Assembly: GCA_965248805.1 (NCBI GenBank)
Contig: CBDFKJ010000008.1
Location: forward strand, 620,001 to 684,000
Source of the DNA: CBDFKJ01 sp965248805
GTDB taxonomy: Bacteria; Pseudomonadota; Alphaproteobacteria; UBA6615
DNA length: 64,000 nucleotides
Direction: 5' to 3'
Shown: positions 27,079 to 36,120 of the stretch, piece by piece
Layout: each line of letters opens with the position of its first letter
Numbering within the stretch: the first letter of the stretch is position 1
Position numbers and translations under genes: made by a program
Notes under the pieces: model-generated
The model's database searches: none
Told to the model about the DNA's origin: nothing
Seen by the model: only the letters and a program-made list of their open reading frames with translations

Positions 27079-28023
27079 CTATGGGGACGCCGGAGCCGGC
27101 GCCTTGCGCTCGATCCGCGTCATCAGGCGATCGAGCTCGGCATGGTCGTACGCGCTCAGTTTGTAGGCGGGATAGCGCGTGGTCGCGCTCGGCATCGCCC
27201 CGCGGCGGCGCAGGATCTCCTTGCGCACGGCCAGTCCGAACCCGGGCTGCTGCTCGTGCCGATTGATCGGCAAGTAGAGGTCGAAGAGGTCCTCGGCGCT
27301 GTCGACGTCGCCATCGACGAAGCGGTTGTAGACCTCGACCAGCACGTCGGGATAGGCGAAGCCGGTCATCGCGCCGTCGACGCCGCGCTGCAGCTCTTGC
27401 GGGAAGTAGAGGCCGTTGTTGCCGACCAGGATGGCGATGCGGCGACGGCCGTCCAGCGCCTCGCCGGCGCGAATGCGCGAAAGTTTGGCCAGCCCGGGCG
27501 CGTCTTCGTGCCTGAGCATGACCAGTTGTGGAAAGACGTCGACCATGCGGTTCCACACCGGCACCGACAGATAGACGCCGCTGAGCTGCGGGAAATCCTG
27601 GAAGCAGACCGGTACGTCGGGGCCGATCGTCGCCAATACGGCGTCGACGTACGCGTACACGGCATCGCCGCCCTTTAGCCCGGCCAGCGGCTGTAGCATC
27701 ACGCCGGCGGCGCCCAGATCCACCACCGTTCGGGTCAGTGATTCGACATTGGTCAGGGCCGAACTCGTGACGCCGACCACGATGGGCACGCGGCCATCGA
27801 CGTGGCGCAAGACCACGCGGGCAAATGAAATCGCCTCCGATTCGGACATCCTATTGGCCTCGCCCAGCACACCCAGGATGTTCATGCCGCTAACGCCGCA
27901 GCCCAAATAGAAGTCGACCAATTGCTGGGCGCCGGCGAGGTCCAGCGCCCCCTCTTCCGTGAACGGCGTCGCTGAAATGACGTAGATGCCCTTGGCCTGC
28001 TCGATCAGTCGTGCCGTGGTCAT
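27079..28023 (-). CDS. Dihydrodipicolinate synthase (DapA) family aldolase/lyase, altered active site
   Basis: TIM-barrel protein of 314 residues in the DapA/NAL superfamily. ATPFTEEGALDLAG, SGMNILGVLGEANRMSESE and VPIVVGVTSSALTNVES are the family blocks. The position that normally carries the Schiff-base lysine (superfamily pattern hydrophobic-K-H/E-E-D) reads VMLRHEDAPG, with Arg encoded by AGG, one base from AAG. The tyrosine of E. coli DapA aligns near QDFPQLSG and also looks different. Either the gene is decaying like its hydantoinase neighbour, or it no longer uses a Schiff base. Not the main dapA by context. Confidence 0.8.
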   Translation of the reverse strand: MTTARLIEQAKGIYVISATPFTEEGALDLAGAQQLVDFYLGCGVSGMNILGVLGEANRMSESEAISFARVVLRHVDGRVPIVVGVTSSALTNVESLTRTVVDLGAAGVMLQPLAGLKGGDAVYAYVDAVLATIGPDVPVCFQDFPQLSGVYLSVPVWNRMVDVFPQLVMLRHEDAPGLAKLSRIRAGEALDGRRRIAILVGNNGLYFPQELQRGVDGAMTGFAYPDVLVEVYNRFVDGDVDSAEDLFDLYLPINRHEQQPGFGLAVRKEILRRRGAMPSATTRYPAYKLSAYDHAELDRLMTRIERKAPAPASP

Positions 28024-28138
28024 GCTAGCCTTGATCGATGCCGCGTTCCGCGTCTCAGTATGGCAGAACACCGGTGTAGCGGCCACTCGGTGGCCCACAA
28101 TGCGTGCGTAAACCCGAGATTCGGCCTACACCCGTGAC

Positions 28139-28480
28139 ATGGACCAACGCAGCCTGGGCCGCCGTCCGCCGTTCGCGGCGGCGCTTGCCGCTCCCATGAG
28201 CCGCGCCTGGCGTTTTCGCGCCCTGCGTCGGCTGAAGGCGATGCCGAAAGCCGTGCGTATGGGCATCGGTGTGATGCTGGTCGTCGGCGGCGTGCTAGGC
28301 TTCCTGCCGGTACTGGGGTTCTGGATGATCCCTCTGGGCGTGATCGTGTTGGCCCTGGACATCGCTTGGGTGCGCCGCAGCTGGCGGGCCGTGAATGACC
28401 AGCAAAAAACCGGCGTAAGGGCCCGAGCGGTAAGAAAAAAGCGCGGAGAGACCTCTAGGTCGCCAAAGCCTCGCGCCTGA
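28139..28480 (+). CDS. Small membrane protein, PGPGW-like
   Basis: A 113-residue protein with a basic N-terminus, two close hydrophobic helices (MGIGVMLVVGGVLGFLPVLG and MIPLGVIVLALDIAWV) and a basic tail. The FLPVLGFWMIPLG hairpin is a common alphaproteobacterial small membrane protein type whose function is unknown. Divergent from the DapA-like gene by about 115 bp. Its last 26 bp overlap the antisense 3' end of pncB. A shorter start at ATG 28196 is possible. Confidence 0.65.
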   Translation: MDQRSLGRRPPFAAALAAPMSRAWRFRALRRLKAMPKAVRMGIGVMLVVGGVLGFLPVLGFWMIPLGVIVLALDIAWVRRSWRAVNDQQKTGVRARAVRKKRGETSRSPKPRA

Positions 28481-29815
28481 TGCGCATCTGATAGTCGCGG
28501 AGCGCCGGGCTGAGCGCGACCGGATAGGGCGGATCCGCGGCGGCGATGGCGCGAACTTGCGTCGGCAGCGTGGCGATCTCGGCCCTCGCCCGCTCTCGCG
28601 CCGCGTCGAGCGGAACGTTGCCCTCGGCCAGACGTCGGCCGCCGCGCATCACCGGCTGCAGCAGGGATCGTCCGGGCAGATCCTCTTCGGCGCGGGCGAT
28701 GACGTCGCGCACGGCCCGGCCATTCTCCTCGATGCGGAACACTTGCTTGCGGCCCGGCAGGATCTCCTTACCCGGCGACAGTTTGAGCCGGCCCGTGCCG
28801 GCATAGGCCAGAGCTTGTAGGCGATATCCAAGCCCGGCACGTCCTCAGACACGCCCATGGCCGTACCGACGCCGAACCCGTCGATCGGGGCGTCCTGCGC
28901 CATCAGTTCGCCGATTTTGTATTCGTCCAGCCCGCCGCTGGCGAAGATACCGAGGTCGGAGAGGCCGGCGTCGTCCAGCATGGTGCGCGACTGGTGCGCC
29001 AGCGCCGGAAGGTCGCCGGAATCGAGGCGGATGGCGCGGACGCGAAAGCCCGCGCCCAAACTACGCGCCAGCTCGATGACGTGACCGATGCCGGCCAACG
29101 TGTCGTAGGTGTCGACCAGCAGGACGGTCTCGGGGAAGACGCGGGCGAAGGCCGCGAAGGCGGCGCTCTCGTCGGCGCATGCCTGCACAAAGCTGTGGGC
29201 CATGGTGCCGGTGATGGGCACGCCATAGACGGCGCCGGCCGCTACATTCGATGTGGCCGCCACACCGGCGATGTGGAACGCGCGCGCAGCCTTCAGGGCG
29301 GCATCGGTACCGTGCATGCGCCGGGCGCCGAAATCGACGACTGTTCGCGCGGCGGCCGCCGTGACCGCGCGCGCCGCCTTCGAGGCTAGCAGCGTCTGCA
29401 GGTGCACCTGGTTCATGACGAAGGTTTCGATCAGCTGCGCCTCGGCGATCGGCGCCGTGATCTCCAGGATCGGCTCGTTGGCGAACACGGGCGTGCCTTC
29501 CGGCACCGCATGGACGTCGCCGGAGAAGCGGTAATCGGCCAGCCAGTCGAGGAAACTCGCAGAGAATTGGCCGACCGAGCGCAAATAGGCGATGCAATCC
29601 GGCGTGAATCGGACCGTTTCCAAGTAGCGCAGCGCTTCGGCGAGGCCGCAGGCCAACAGATAGTTCCGATTTGCCGGCATGCGGCGCACGAACAGGCCGA
29701 ACGTCGCCGGCTCGCGCATGCCCTCGGCGACGTAGGCCTGCATCATCGTCAACTCATACAGGTCGGTGAACAGGGCAACGTTGCTGTCGTCGATCCACGG
29801 TCCAATGGCGGTCAT
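28455..29815 (-). pseudogene. pncB: Nicotinate phosphoribosyltransferase, frameshifted near C-terminus
   Basis: NAD-salvage enzyme turning nicotinate and PRPP into nicotinate mononucleotide. The N-terminal 330 residues are intact and typical: VALFTDLYELTMMQAYVAEG, FGLFVRRMPANRNYLLACGL, RRMHGTDAALKAARAFHIAG, AIRLDSGDL, FASGGLDEY and GFGVGTAMG. After GLDIAYKL near 28820 one base is missing; the next frame supplies the expected LAYAGTGRLKLSPGKEILPG and QVFRIEENGRAVRDVIA down to the stop at 28455. As read the product would lose about 120 C-terminal residues, although the PRPP and nicotinate sites are kept. Start at 29815, divergent from mobA. Confidence 0.85.
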
Positions 29816-29917
29816 GACGTGTCCGTTCCCGGGTGGATAACGCTCTCGCCGCATAGCAGTGGCCCGGAGGGGTTGCAATCTTGCGCAAGTAGCCGCGCCG
29901 CTCCTATCGTGCCGGCC

Positions 29918-30538
29918 ATGGAACAAGCGGCGACGGTCGGTGTTCTGCTGGGCGGCGGCCAATCGCGGCGCATGGGCGGTGGCGACAAGTGCCTGCGTTC
30001 CTTGGGCGGCACCACGCTCCTCGGCCACGTCATCGCACGCCTGCGGCCACAAGTCGGGCCGCTGATCTTGAATGCCAATGGCAACGCGACCCGTTTTGCG
30101 CAGTTTCAAGTGCCGGTGGTTGCCGACGCGGTGCCGGGATTCGCAGGCCCGTTGGCCGGCGTCCTGACCGGGATGGACTGGGCCGCCGCGCGCGATTGTC
30201 CGCAGATCGTCACCGTGGCCACGGATGCGCCCTTCTTGCCGCTCGATTTGGTGGCGCGGTTGTCGGCCGCCGACGCCGATATCGTCTTCGCCGCCAGTGC
30301 CGGGCGCCTGCATCCGGTGATCGGGCTATGGCCGGTCCGGCTGCGCGCGGACCTGCGCCGCGCGGTGGTCGATGAAGGCATCCGCAGGGTCGTCGACTGG
30401 AGCTCACGTCACCGGGTCGCGAACGTTACGTTTTCCGCCGATCCCGTCGATCCGTTCTTCAACGTCAATACGGAGGATGACCTGCGCGAGGCCGGAAGAC
30501 TAGCGGCGCTGACGACCCAAGACGCACCACCGCGTTGA
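29918..30538 (+). CDS. mobA: Molybdenum cofactor guanylyltransferase
   Basis: Adds GMP to molybdopterin to make the guanine-dinucleotide cofactor used by formate dehydrogenase and related enzymes. 206 residues. Nucleotidyltransferase signatures: GVLLGGGQSRRMGGGDKCL (P-loop-like start), FAGPLAGVLTGMDWA, VTVATDAPFLPLDLV with the Mg-binding Asp, and FFNVNTEDDLREA near the end. Divergent from pncB. The formate dehydrogenase operon that needs this cofactor lies just beyond a 350-bp gap, facing it. Confidence 0.93.
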   Translation: MEQAATVGVLLGGGQSRRMGGGDKCLRSLGGTTLLGHVIARLRPQVGPLILNANGNATRFAQFQVPVVADAVPGFAGPLAGVLTGMDWAAARDCPQIVTVATDAPFLPLDLVARLSAADADIVFAASAGRLHPVIGLWPVRLRADLRRAVVDEGIRRVVDWSSRHRVANVTFSADPVDPFFNVNTEDDLREAGRLAALTTQDAPPR

Positions 30539-30563
30539 CTCCAGCCGCGCTCCCGCGTCTAAT
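30535..30563 (+). promoter_or_regulatory. Sigma70-type promoter
   Basis: TTGACT (30535-30540), a 17-base spacer and TCTAAT (30558-30563): five of six consensus bases in each box at the ideal spacing. It overlaps the last codon and stop of mobA and points into the 300-bp non-coding gap. Predicted start of transcription about 30570. Confidence 0.5.
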
Positions 30564-30569
30564 GGCGCC

Positions 30570-30876
30570 GTCGCATGACCCTGGCGCTTCATGAAGAAGG
30601 CGGTTGGGGTAGAGTGGCGTATCGGGCGCCATTCGTGTGCGTGGCGAGGGTCGTTTTTACGACGCTCTCGGCCCAAGACTGGGGAGGAAAAACGGAGCCA
30701 AGCGATCTCGAAAACTGACGCGGCGGTGTGCGGCCGATGGGTCCGGTAACGACCGGGAGGCAGTCGGTACGCGGCGAATGCGAAAAAAACACGCATCGCG
30801 TGCTGTGTCGGGTTGAGATAGATCGCGGATCCAAGAAAACACACGGACGGCTGGATCGCGATCCAGCCGTTTTTTT
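30570..30876 (+). ncRNA. Candidate non-coding RNA between mobA and the fds operon
   Basis: A stretch of about 305 bp bounded by a near-consensus promoter and a strong intrinsic terminator, with no convincing coding region on either strand. It has internal pairing such as GCGAATGCG with CGCATCGC (about 30774-30802, one bulge). It does not show hallmarks of tmRNA, RNase P RNA, SRP RNA or tRNA that I can recognise. A 47-codon frame (ATG 30575 to TGA 30718) lacks a ribosome binding site and recognisable features, so a small mRNA is possible but weak. The call rests only on promoter, terminator and lack of coding signal. Confidence 0.35.
30847..30876 (+). terminator. Intrinsic terminator
   Basis: Perfect 24-bp palindrome, arms ACGGCTGGAT and ATCCAGCCGT around CGCG, followed by a run of T's (T at the end of the arm plus six more). 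Oriented to stop plus-strand transcription, 12 bp before the convergent DUF364 gene ends. Confidence 0.85.
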
Positions 30877-30888
30877 GCCAAATGAATG

Positions 30889-31563
30889 CTAATGCTGCCG
30901 CAGCGTCGCGTAGCGGGCACAAGTCTTCAGAGCGCTGACGGCACCGCCCTCGGCGACGATCCGCGGGGCGGCGTCGGGGTCGGTGACGATCAGGCCCGAC
31001 AGCACGTCCACCCCTAACTCAAACAGCGCCGGAGCCAGCGGCGTCCCGGGCCCAACGAGCACGACGCGTGCGTCGCCGCACAACCGCAGCAAGCCGGCGA
31101 AGCTGCCGTTGGCCAGCGACGACGCGGTGATCAACACCTGCGCCGCCGACGGCAACAGCTCCTGGGCCGCGTCTTCCGCGTATTCGCCGGCGCGGGGCTC
31201 GCGCTCGATCACGAGCGCGTCCGGCAAGCGTCGCTCGAGGCCGGGAAAACGGCCGATAACCACTGAGGGGCCGGCGGCGGGGTCGAGCGCGTCGAGGCCG
31301 TTGTCGTCCGGCGCAGCCAGATCGAACCGGTTGTGCACTGCGTTGGCGGCGGCCAGGCCGAGCGCGGTTTCGAATGGATTGTCGCTATCCAGGAACTCGG
31401 CTAAGGCCGCCAGGCTTCGCCCGCAGTGGGCGCCGGCACGCGGCACCGAGCGGCAGCCGGCTGTGCCGCGCGCGGGCGTGTGCGCCAGCCCGATGCCGGC
31501 GGGTCCCCGCACCAACGTCCAGTTGAGGCCGACGACCAACGTCGTGCGCGACCTGGCCCGCAA
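30889..31563 (-). CDS. DUF364 (Rossmann-like) protein, last gene of the formate dehydrogenase operon
   Basis: About 224 residues. The N-terminal DUF4213-like part has VVGLNWTLVRGPAGIGLAHT and the C-terminal DUF364 part has PSVVIGRFPGLERRLPDALV, VLITASSLANGSFAGLL and VVLVGPGTPLAPALFELG. Proteins of this family are thought to bind metals or chelates and are often found by molybdenum or nickel enzymes; no reaction is established. The given TTG start is the open frame. A better start overlapping the fdsA stop (TTG at 31633, MATTEALLASDLRRALG) is in another frame, so a one-base shift near 31560 probably damages the N-terminus. Confidence 0.7.
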   Translation of the reverse strand: MRARSRTTLVVGLNWTLVRGPAGIGLAHTPARGTAGCRSVPRAGAHCGRSLAALAEFLDSDNPFETALGLAAANAVHNRFDLAAPDDNGLDALDPAAGPSVVIGRFPGLERRLPDALVIEREPRAGEYAEDAAQELLPSAAQVLITASSLANGSFAGLLRLCGDARVVLVGPGTPLAPALFELGVDVLSGLIVTDPDAAPRIVAEGGAVSALKTCARYATLRQH

Positions 31564-31619
31564 TGCCCGCGCGCAGAGCCGTGCCGAGCGCCCGCCGCAG
31601 ATCCGATGCGAGCAGCGCT

Positions 31620-34388
31620 TCAGTCGTCGCCAAGGGACGGTGCCTTCTCGACCCGGGCGGCGCAGAACTTGAACTCGGGGATCTTGCCGTAGGGATCGAG
31701 TTGCGGATTTGTCAGCAGGTTGGCCGCCGCTTCGGCGAAGCAGAACGGGATGAACACCATGCCCGGCGGCACGTCGCGGTCGGCGCGCGCCTTGATGCGT
31801 ATCGTGCCCCTGCGGGTGGCCACGTCCACGTCCTCACCGGGTTGCACGTCCAGCCGATCCAGCTCGCGCGGGTTTAGGCCGGCGATCGCCTCCGGCTCCA
31901 GCGCGTCCAGCGTTTCGGCCCGACGGCTGATGGCGCCCGTGTGCCAGTGCTCCAGCATGCGGCCGGTCGATAGCACCATCGGGTAGACGTCGTCGGGCAA
32001 TTCGTCCGGCGGCAGCAGGTCGGTCGGCACCAGCTTGCCGCGCCCGGTCTCGGTGGGAAAGCCATCGCCGAACAGGATCTCGCGGCCGGGTTGGTCTTCG
32101 TCATCGCACGGATAGGTCACCGCGCCTTCGCGCTGCAGCCGCGGCCATGAGATGCCCTTTAGCGACGGCATGACGCCGCGCATTTCCTCATAGACCTCGC
32201 CGACATCGCCGCAGTCCCAATCGAGGCCGATGCCGCGCGCGATGGCTTGAATGATCTGCCAATCCTGGCGCGCCTGGCCCGGCATCGGCAGTACCGGTCG
32301 GCCAAGCTGCACCTGGCGGTTGGTGTTGGTGTAGGTGCCGGTCTTCTCGGCGAAGGCCGACGCCGGCAGAATCACGTCGGCGTGGAAGGCGGTCTCGGTG
32401 AGGAAGATCTCCTGCACCACCAGATGATCGAGCGCCGCCAGGGCCTCACGCGCGTGCCGCTGATCGGGGTCAGACATGGCCGGGTTCTCGCCCATGATGT
32501 ACATGGCCTTGATGGTGCCGGCGCGGATGGCGTTCATGATCTCGACCACGGTCAGGCCGCTCTTGGGATCGAGCGTGTCGACGCCCCATGCCGCCCCGAA
32601 CAGCACCTGCACGGCTGGGCTCTCGACCGACTGGTAGTCGGGATAGACCATCGGGATCAGACCGGCGTCCGATGCGCCTTGCACATTGTTCTGGCCACGC
32701 AGCGGGTGCAGCCCGGTTCCGGGCCGCCCGACGTGCCCGGTGATCAGCGCCAGCGAAATCAGGCAGCGGGAGTTGTCGGTGCCGTGCACATGCTGACTGA
32801 TGCCCATGCCCCAGAAAATCAAGGACCGTTCGGCGGATGCGTAGGCGTGGGCGATGGCGCGGATGGTTACGGCGTCGACGCCGCAAGCATCGGCCATGGC
32901 CTCCAGCGTGAAGTCCTGCACCCGCGCCGCCAGTGCATCGTACCCCTCGGCGAAGCCCTCGACATATTGCCGGTCGGCGAGGCCGTCATTGATGATGACG
33001 TGGATCATGGCGTTGAGCAGCGCCACATCCGTGCCGGGCTTGAACTGGACGTTGTAGGTCGCGTGCCGAGACAGCCCCTGGCCCCGCGGGTCGATCACGA
33101 TCAGCTTGGCGCCGCGCTTGGCGGCCTGCTTGATGTAGGTGGCGGCCACCGGATGGTTGTCCGTGGGCCGCGCACCGATGACGATGATGCAATCGGCCTC
33201 CAGGGCGGCGGTGAACGGCGCGGTCACCGCGGCCGAGCCGATGGTCTCCATCAGCGCCGCCACCGAGCTTGCGTGGCATAGCCGGGTGCAGTGGTCGACG
33301 TTGTTGGTGCCGAACCCGGTCCGCACCAGCTTCTGGAACAGGTACGCCTCCTCGTTCGAGCCCTTGGCGGAGCCGAAGCCGGCGAGCGCGCCGCCTCCGT
33401 GGGTGTCGCGGATGCGCGTCAGGCCGGCCGCCGCCAGGTCCAGCGCTTCCTCCCAACTGGCCTCGCGAAAGTGGCTCGACGGATCGCCGGGATCCACCTG
33501 GTCGTCCCAGCGCTTGCCGATCCCATCCTTGCGCACCAGCGGCACCGTCAGCCGATGCGGATGGCGCACATAGTCGAAGCCGAAACGGCCCTTGACGCAT
33601 AGACGATTGTGGTTGGCCGGCCCGTCGCGGCCGTCGACCTTGACGATGCGGTCGCCGCTGGCATGGAACGTTAGCTGGCAACCGACGCCGCAGTAGGGAC
33701 AGAGGCTATCGACCCGACGCTCGGCCGCCGGCCGGCCGATGCCGTCGGCGTCGATCATGGTCGCCGGTAGCAGCGCGCCGGTCGGGCAGGCCTCGACGCA
33801 CTCGCCGCACGCGACGCAAGTGCTCTCGCCCATCGGGTCGTCGAAATCGAACACGACCTTGGCGCCGTGTCCGCGGTAGGCCATTCCGATGACGTCATTG
33901 ACCTGCACTTCACGGCAGGCGCACACACACAGGGTGCAATGGATGCAGGCGTCGAGATTGACGCGCATCGCCGGATGGCTGGGGTCAGGTGCCGGCGTCG
34001 GACGCGCCGGGTAGCGGCTCGCCGTCACCTCCAAGCGCTCCGCCCATTGCCACAGCCGCGACGCCGGGTCGTGGCTGTGTGCGCGTGTCGGTTGATCGGC
34101 GAGTAACAGCTCCATCACGGCCTTGCGCGCCGACGTCGCGCGCGCGATGCGCGTGTCGACCACCATGCCCGGTGTTGGGTATCGAATGCAGGACGCGGTG
34201 AGCGTGCGCTCCCCGGCGACACTCACCACGCAGACACGGCAGTTGCCGTCGGCCCGATAGTCGGGCCGGGGGTCATAGCACAGATGCGGAATGTCGATGC
34301 CCTGGCGCTGCGCGACCTGCCAGATAGATTCGCTGGCGTGCGCTTCGACCCAATTGCCGTCGAGGGAAAAGCCTATCGGCTCAGTCAT
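31620..34388 (-). CDS. fdsA: Formate dehydrogenase alpha subunit (molybdenum, NAD-linked)
   Basis: Catalytic subunit of a cytoplasmic NAD-dependent formate dehydrogenase, 922 residues. Order: N-terminal [2Fe-2S] domain (CYDPRPDYRADGNCRVCVVS), His-ligand region, two [4Fe-4S] ferredoxin clusters (CIHCTLCVCACREVQVND and CVACGECVEACPTGALLP), the Mo-proximal cluster (LCPYCGVGCQLTFHASGD), then the bis-MGD domains. The Mo ligand is the Cys of RLCHASSVA, not selenocysteine. C-terminal MGD-binding AGLNPRELDRLDVQPGEDV is complete. Start overlaps fdsGB by 8 bp. Converts formate to CO2, passing electrons to the diaphorase subunit. Confidence 0.95.
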   Translation of the reverse strand: MTEPIGFSLDGNWVEAHASESIWQVAQRQGIDIPHLCYDPRPDYRADGNCRVCVVSVAGERTLTASCIRYPTPGMVVDTRIARATSARKAVMELLLADQPTRAHSHDPASRLWQWAERLEVTASRYPARPTPAPDPSHPAMRVNLDACIHCTLCVCACREVQVNDVIGMAYRGHGAKVVFDFDDPMGESTCVACGECVEACPTGALLPATMIDADGIGRPAAERRVDSLCPYCGVGCQLTFHASGDRIVKVDGRDGPANHNRLCVKGRFGFDYVRHPHRLTVPLVRKDGIGKRWDDQVDPGDPSSHFREASWEEALDLAAAGLTRIRDTHGGGALAGFGSAKGSNEEAYLFQKLVRTGFGTNNVDHCTRLCHASSVAALMETIGSAAVTAPFTAALEADCIIVIGARPTDNHPVAATYIKQAAKRGAKLIVIDPRGQGLSRHATYNVQFKPGTDVALLNAMIHVIINDGLADRQYVEGFAEGYDALAARVQDFTLEAMADACGVDAVTIRAIAHAYASAERSLIFWGMGISQHVHGTDNSRCLISLALITGHVGRPGTGLHPLRGQNNVQGASDAGLIPMVYPDYQSVESPAVQVLFGAAWGVDTLDPKSGLTVVEIMNAIRAGTIKAMYIMGENPAMSDPDQRHAREALAALDHLVVQEIFLTETAFHADVILPASAFAEKTGTYTNTNRQVQLGRPVLPMPGQARQDWQIIQAIARGIGLDWDCGDVGEVYEEMRGVMPSLKGISWPRLQREGAVTYPCDDEDQPGREILFGDGFPTETGRGKLVPTDLLPPDELPDDVYPMVLSTGRMLEHWHTGAISRRAETLDALEPEAIAGLNPRELDRLDVQPGEDVDVATRRGTIRIKARADRDVPPGMVFIPFCFAEAAANLLTNPQLDPYGKIPEFKFCAARVEKAPSLGDD

Positions 34389-36090
34389 GCTCGTCGACCT
34401 CCTGCGGGAAGTACTTCAGCACGCAGTCCAAGGGGTTGGGTGCCGCCTGGCCTAGCCCGCAGATCGAAGCCTCGCGCATCACCGTGCTCAGCTCATGCAG
34501 CAATGGCTCATCCCAGACCGGGGCCTGCATCAGCTTCACCGCCTTCTCGGTACCGACACGGCACGGCGTGCACTGACCGCAGCTCTCGTCCTCGAAGAAC
34601 CGCATGAGATTGAGCGCCGCCTCGCGGACACTGTCCTGGTGGGAAAGGACGATCAGGGCGTGCGAACCGATGAAACAGCCGTGCGGCTCCAGGCTGCCAA
34701 AATCGAGCGGCAAATCGGCCAAGCGCGCCGGCAGGATGCCGCCCGAGGCGCCGCCCGGCAAATACGCCTTCAAGCGGTGACCGTCGAGCATGCCACCGCA
34801 GTACTCTTCGATCAGCTTGCGTGCCGTGATGCCGGCCGGTGCGCGCTTGACGCCCGGCGCGTTGACCCGGCCGGACACGGAGTACGATCGCCAGCCCTTG
34901 TGCCCGTCGGCGCCACGCACGGCGAAGGCCGCCCCACCGTTCTCCACGATCTCGCGAATCCAATACACGGTCTCGACATTGTGGACGAGCGTCGGCCGGT
35001 CGAACAATCCGACTTCGGCGACATACGGCGGCCGGTTGCGCGGCAGTCCGCGCTTGCCCTCGATGGATTCGAGCATTGCGCTTTCCTCGCCGCAAATGTA
35101 GGCGCCGGCACCGCGATGCAACTCGATTGCGGGTGGCGTCAGGCCGGCGCGATCCAGCGCCGCGATTTCGCGCCGCAGGATCTCGCGCACGGCCGGATAC
35201 TCGTCCCGCAGGTAGATGTGCACCGCCTCGGCCTCCACCGCCCAGGCGGCAATCAGCGCGCCCTCCAGCACGCGATGCGGTTCACGCTCCAGGTAATGGC
35301 GGTCCTTGAAGGTACCCGGTTCGCTTTCGTCGGCATTGATGGTCACAAACCTCGGCTTGGCGGCGGCACGCACGAATTCCCATTTGCGTGCCGCGGGAAA
35401 TCCTGCCCCGCCCAGTCCGCGCAAATCCGCGGCGGTAAGCTCGCTCAACACCTGCTCCACCGTGCGTGCGCCCGCGCGACAGGCGGCGAGCACGGCATGG
35501 CCACCCTGCGATCGGTAGTCATCGAGCGATTGATAATCCGGGATCGCCGGCTGCGTCCGGCGATTGCCAACGGCACCGGCGACGGCATCGGTCGTTGCCG
35601 CATCGACATGGTACCGTCCAACCGCCGCGCACGGTGCTGTGTCGCAACGCCCCATGCAGGGTGCGCGCATCACGCGGACGTCTTTGCCAAGAACGTCCGG
35701 CAGATCGTGCAGCAGTGCCGGTGCTCCGGCCAGGGCGCAACTCAGGCTGTCGCACACGCGAACAGTCAGTTCGGGGGGCACAGCATCGCTGTCGCGCGCG
35801 ACGTCGAAGTGCGCATAGAAAGTCGCGACCTCGTACACTTCGGCCAACGCGAGTCTCATCTCCTCGGCCAACGCAACCAGGTGCCGCGCCGTCAGCACAC
35901 CGAAGTGATCCTGCAGACCATGCAGATGCGCGATCAAGCGATCGCGTGCCCGCGAGGCGTCCCCCAGGACCACCCGAACCTCCGCCAACGCCGCCGGATC
36001 CAGTTGGCGTCCCTTGGGATGCGGCACGGTGCGTCGCCGGCCGGCACCGGGATGGTGAAACTTGCGAGGCGAATCGTGCGACGCCGCCAT
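34381..36090 (-). CDS. Formate dehydrogenase diaphorase subunit, FdsG-FdsB fusion
   Basis: A single 569-residue protein joining the NuoE-like gamma and NuoF-like beta subunits. Residues about 30-165: NuoE helical bundle (HFGVLTARHLVALAEEM, VYEVATFYAHFDV) and thioredoxin-like [2Fe-2S] site (CDSLSCALAGAP, then APCMGRCDTAPC). Residues about 180-560: NuoF with the FMN/NADH loop GLGGAGFPAARKWEFV, ADESEPGTFKDRHYLE, GAGAYICGEESAMLESIEG, and the [4Fe-4S] motif ESCGQCTPCRVGTEK with a distal Cys. Accepts electrons from FdsA and reduces NAD. Fused forms are known in alphaproteobacteria. Lies 30 bp after the DUF3553 gene. Confidence 0.93.
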   Translation of the reverse strand: MAASHDSPRKFHHPGAGRRRTVPHPKGRQLDPAALAEVRVVLGDASRARDRLIAHLHGLQDHFGVLTARHLVALAEEMRLALAEVYEVATFYAHFDVARDSDAVPPELTVRVCDSLSCALAGAPALLHDLPDVLGKDVRVMRAPCMGRCDTAPCAAVGRYHVDAATTDAVAGAVGNRRTQPAIPDYQSLDDYRSQGGHAVLAACRAGARTVEQVLSELTAADLRGLGGAGFPAARKWEFVRAAAKPRFVTINADESEPGTFKDRHYLEREPHRVLEGALIAAWAVEAEAVHIYLRDEYPAVREILRREIAALDRAGLTPPAIELHRGAGAYICGEESAMLESIEGKRGLPRNRPPYVAEVGLFDRPTLVHNVETVYWIREIVENGGAAFAVRGADGHKGWRSYSVSGRVNAPGVKRAPAGITARKLIEEYCGGMLDGHRLKAYLPGGASGGILPARLADLPLDFGSLEPHGCFIGSHALIVLSHQDSVREAALNLMRFFEDESCGQCTPCRVGTEKAVKLMQAPVWDEPLLHELSTVMREASICGLGQAAPNPLDCVLKYFPQEVDEHD

Positions 36091-36120
36091 ACCTCGACCC
36101 CGTGGACTAAACCCGAGTGA

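Noticed and set aside
34495..36120. 541-codon plus-strand frame antisense to fdsGB
   Set aside because: The minus strand encodes all NuoE/NuoF motifs; the plus frame has no recognisable domain.
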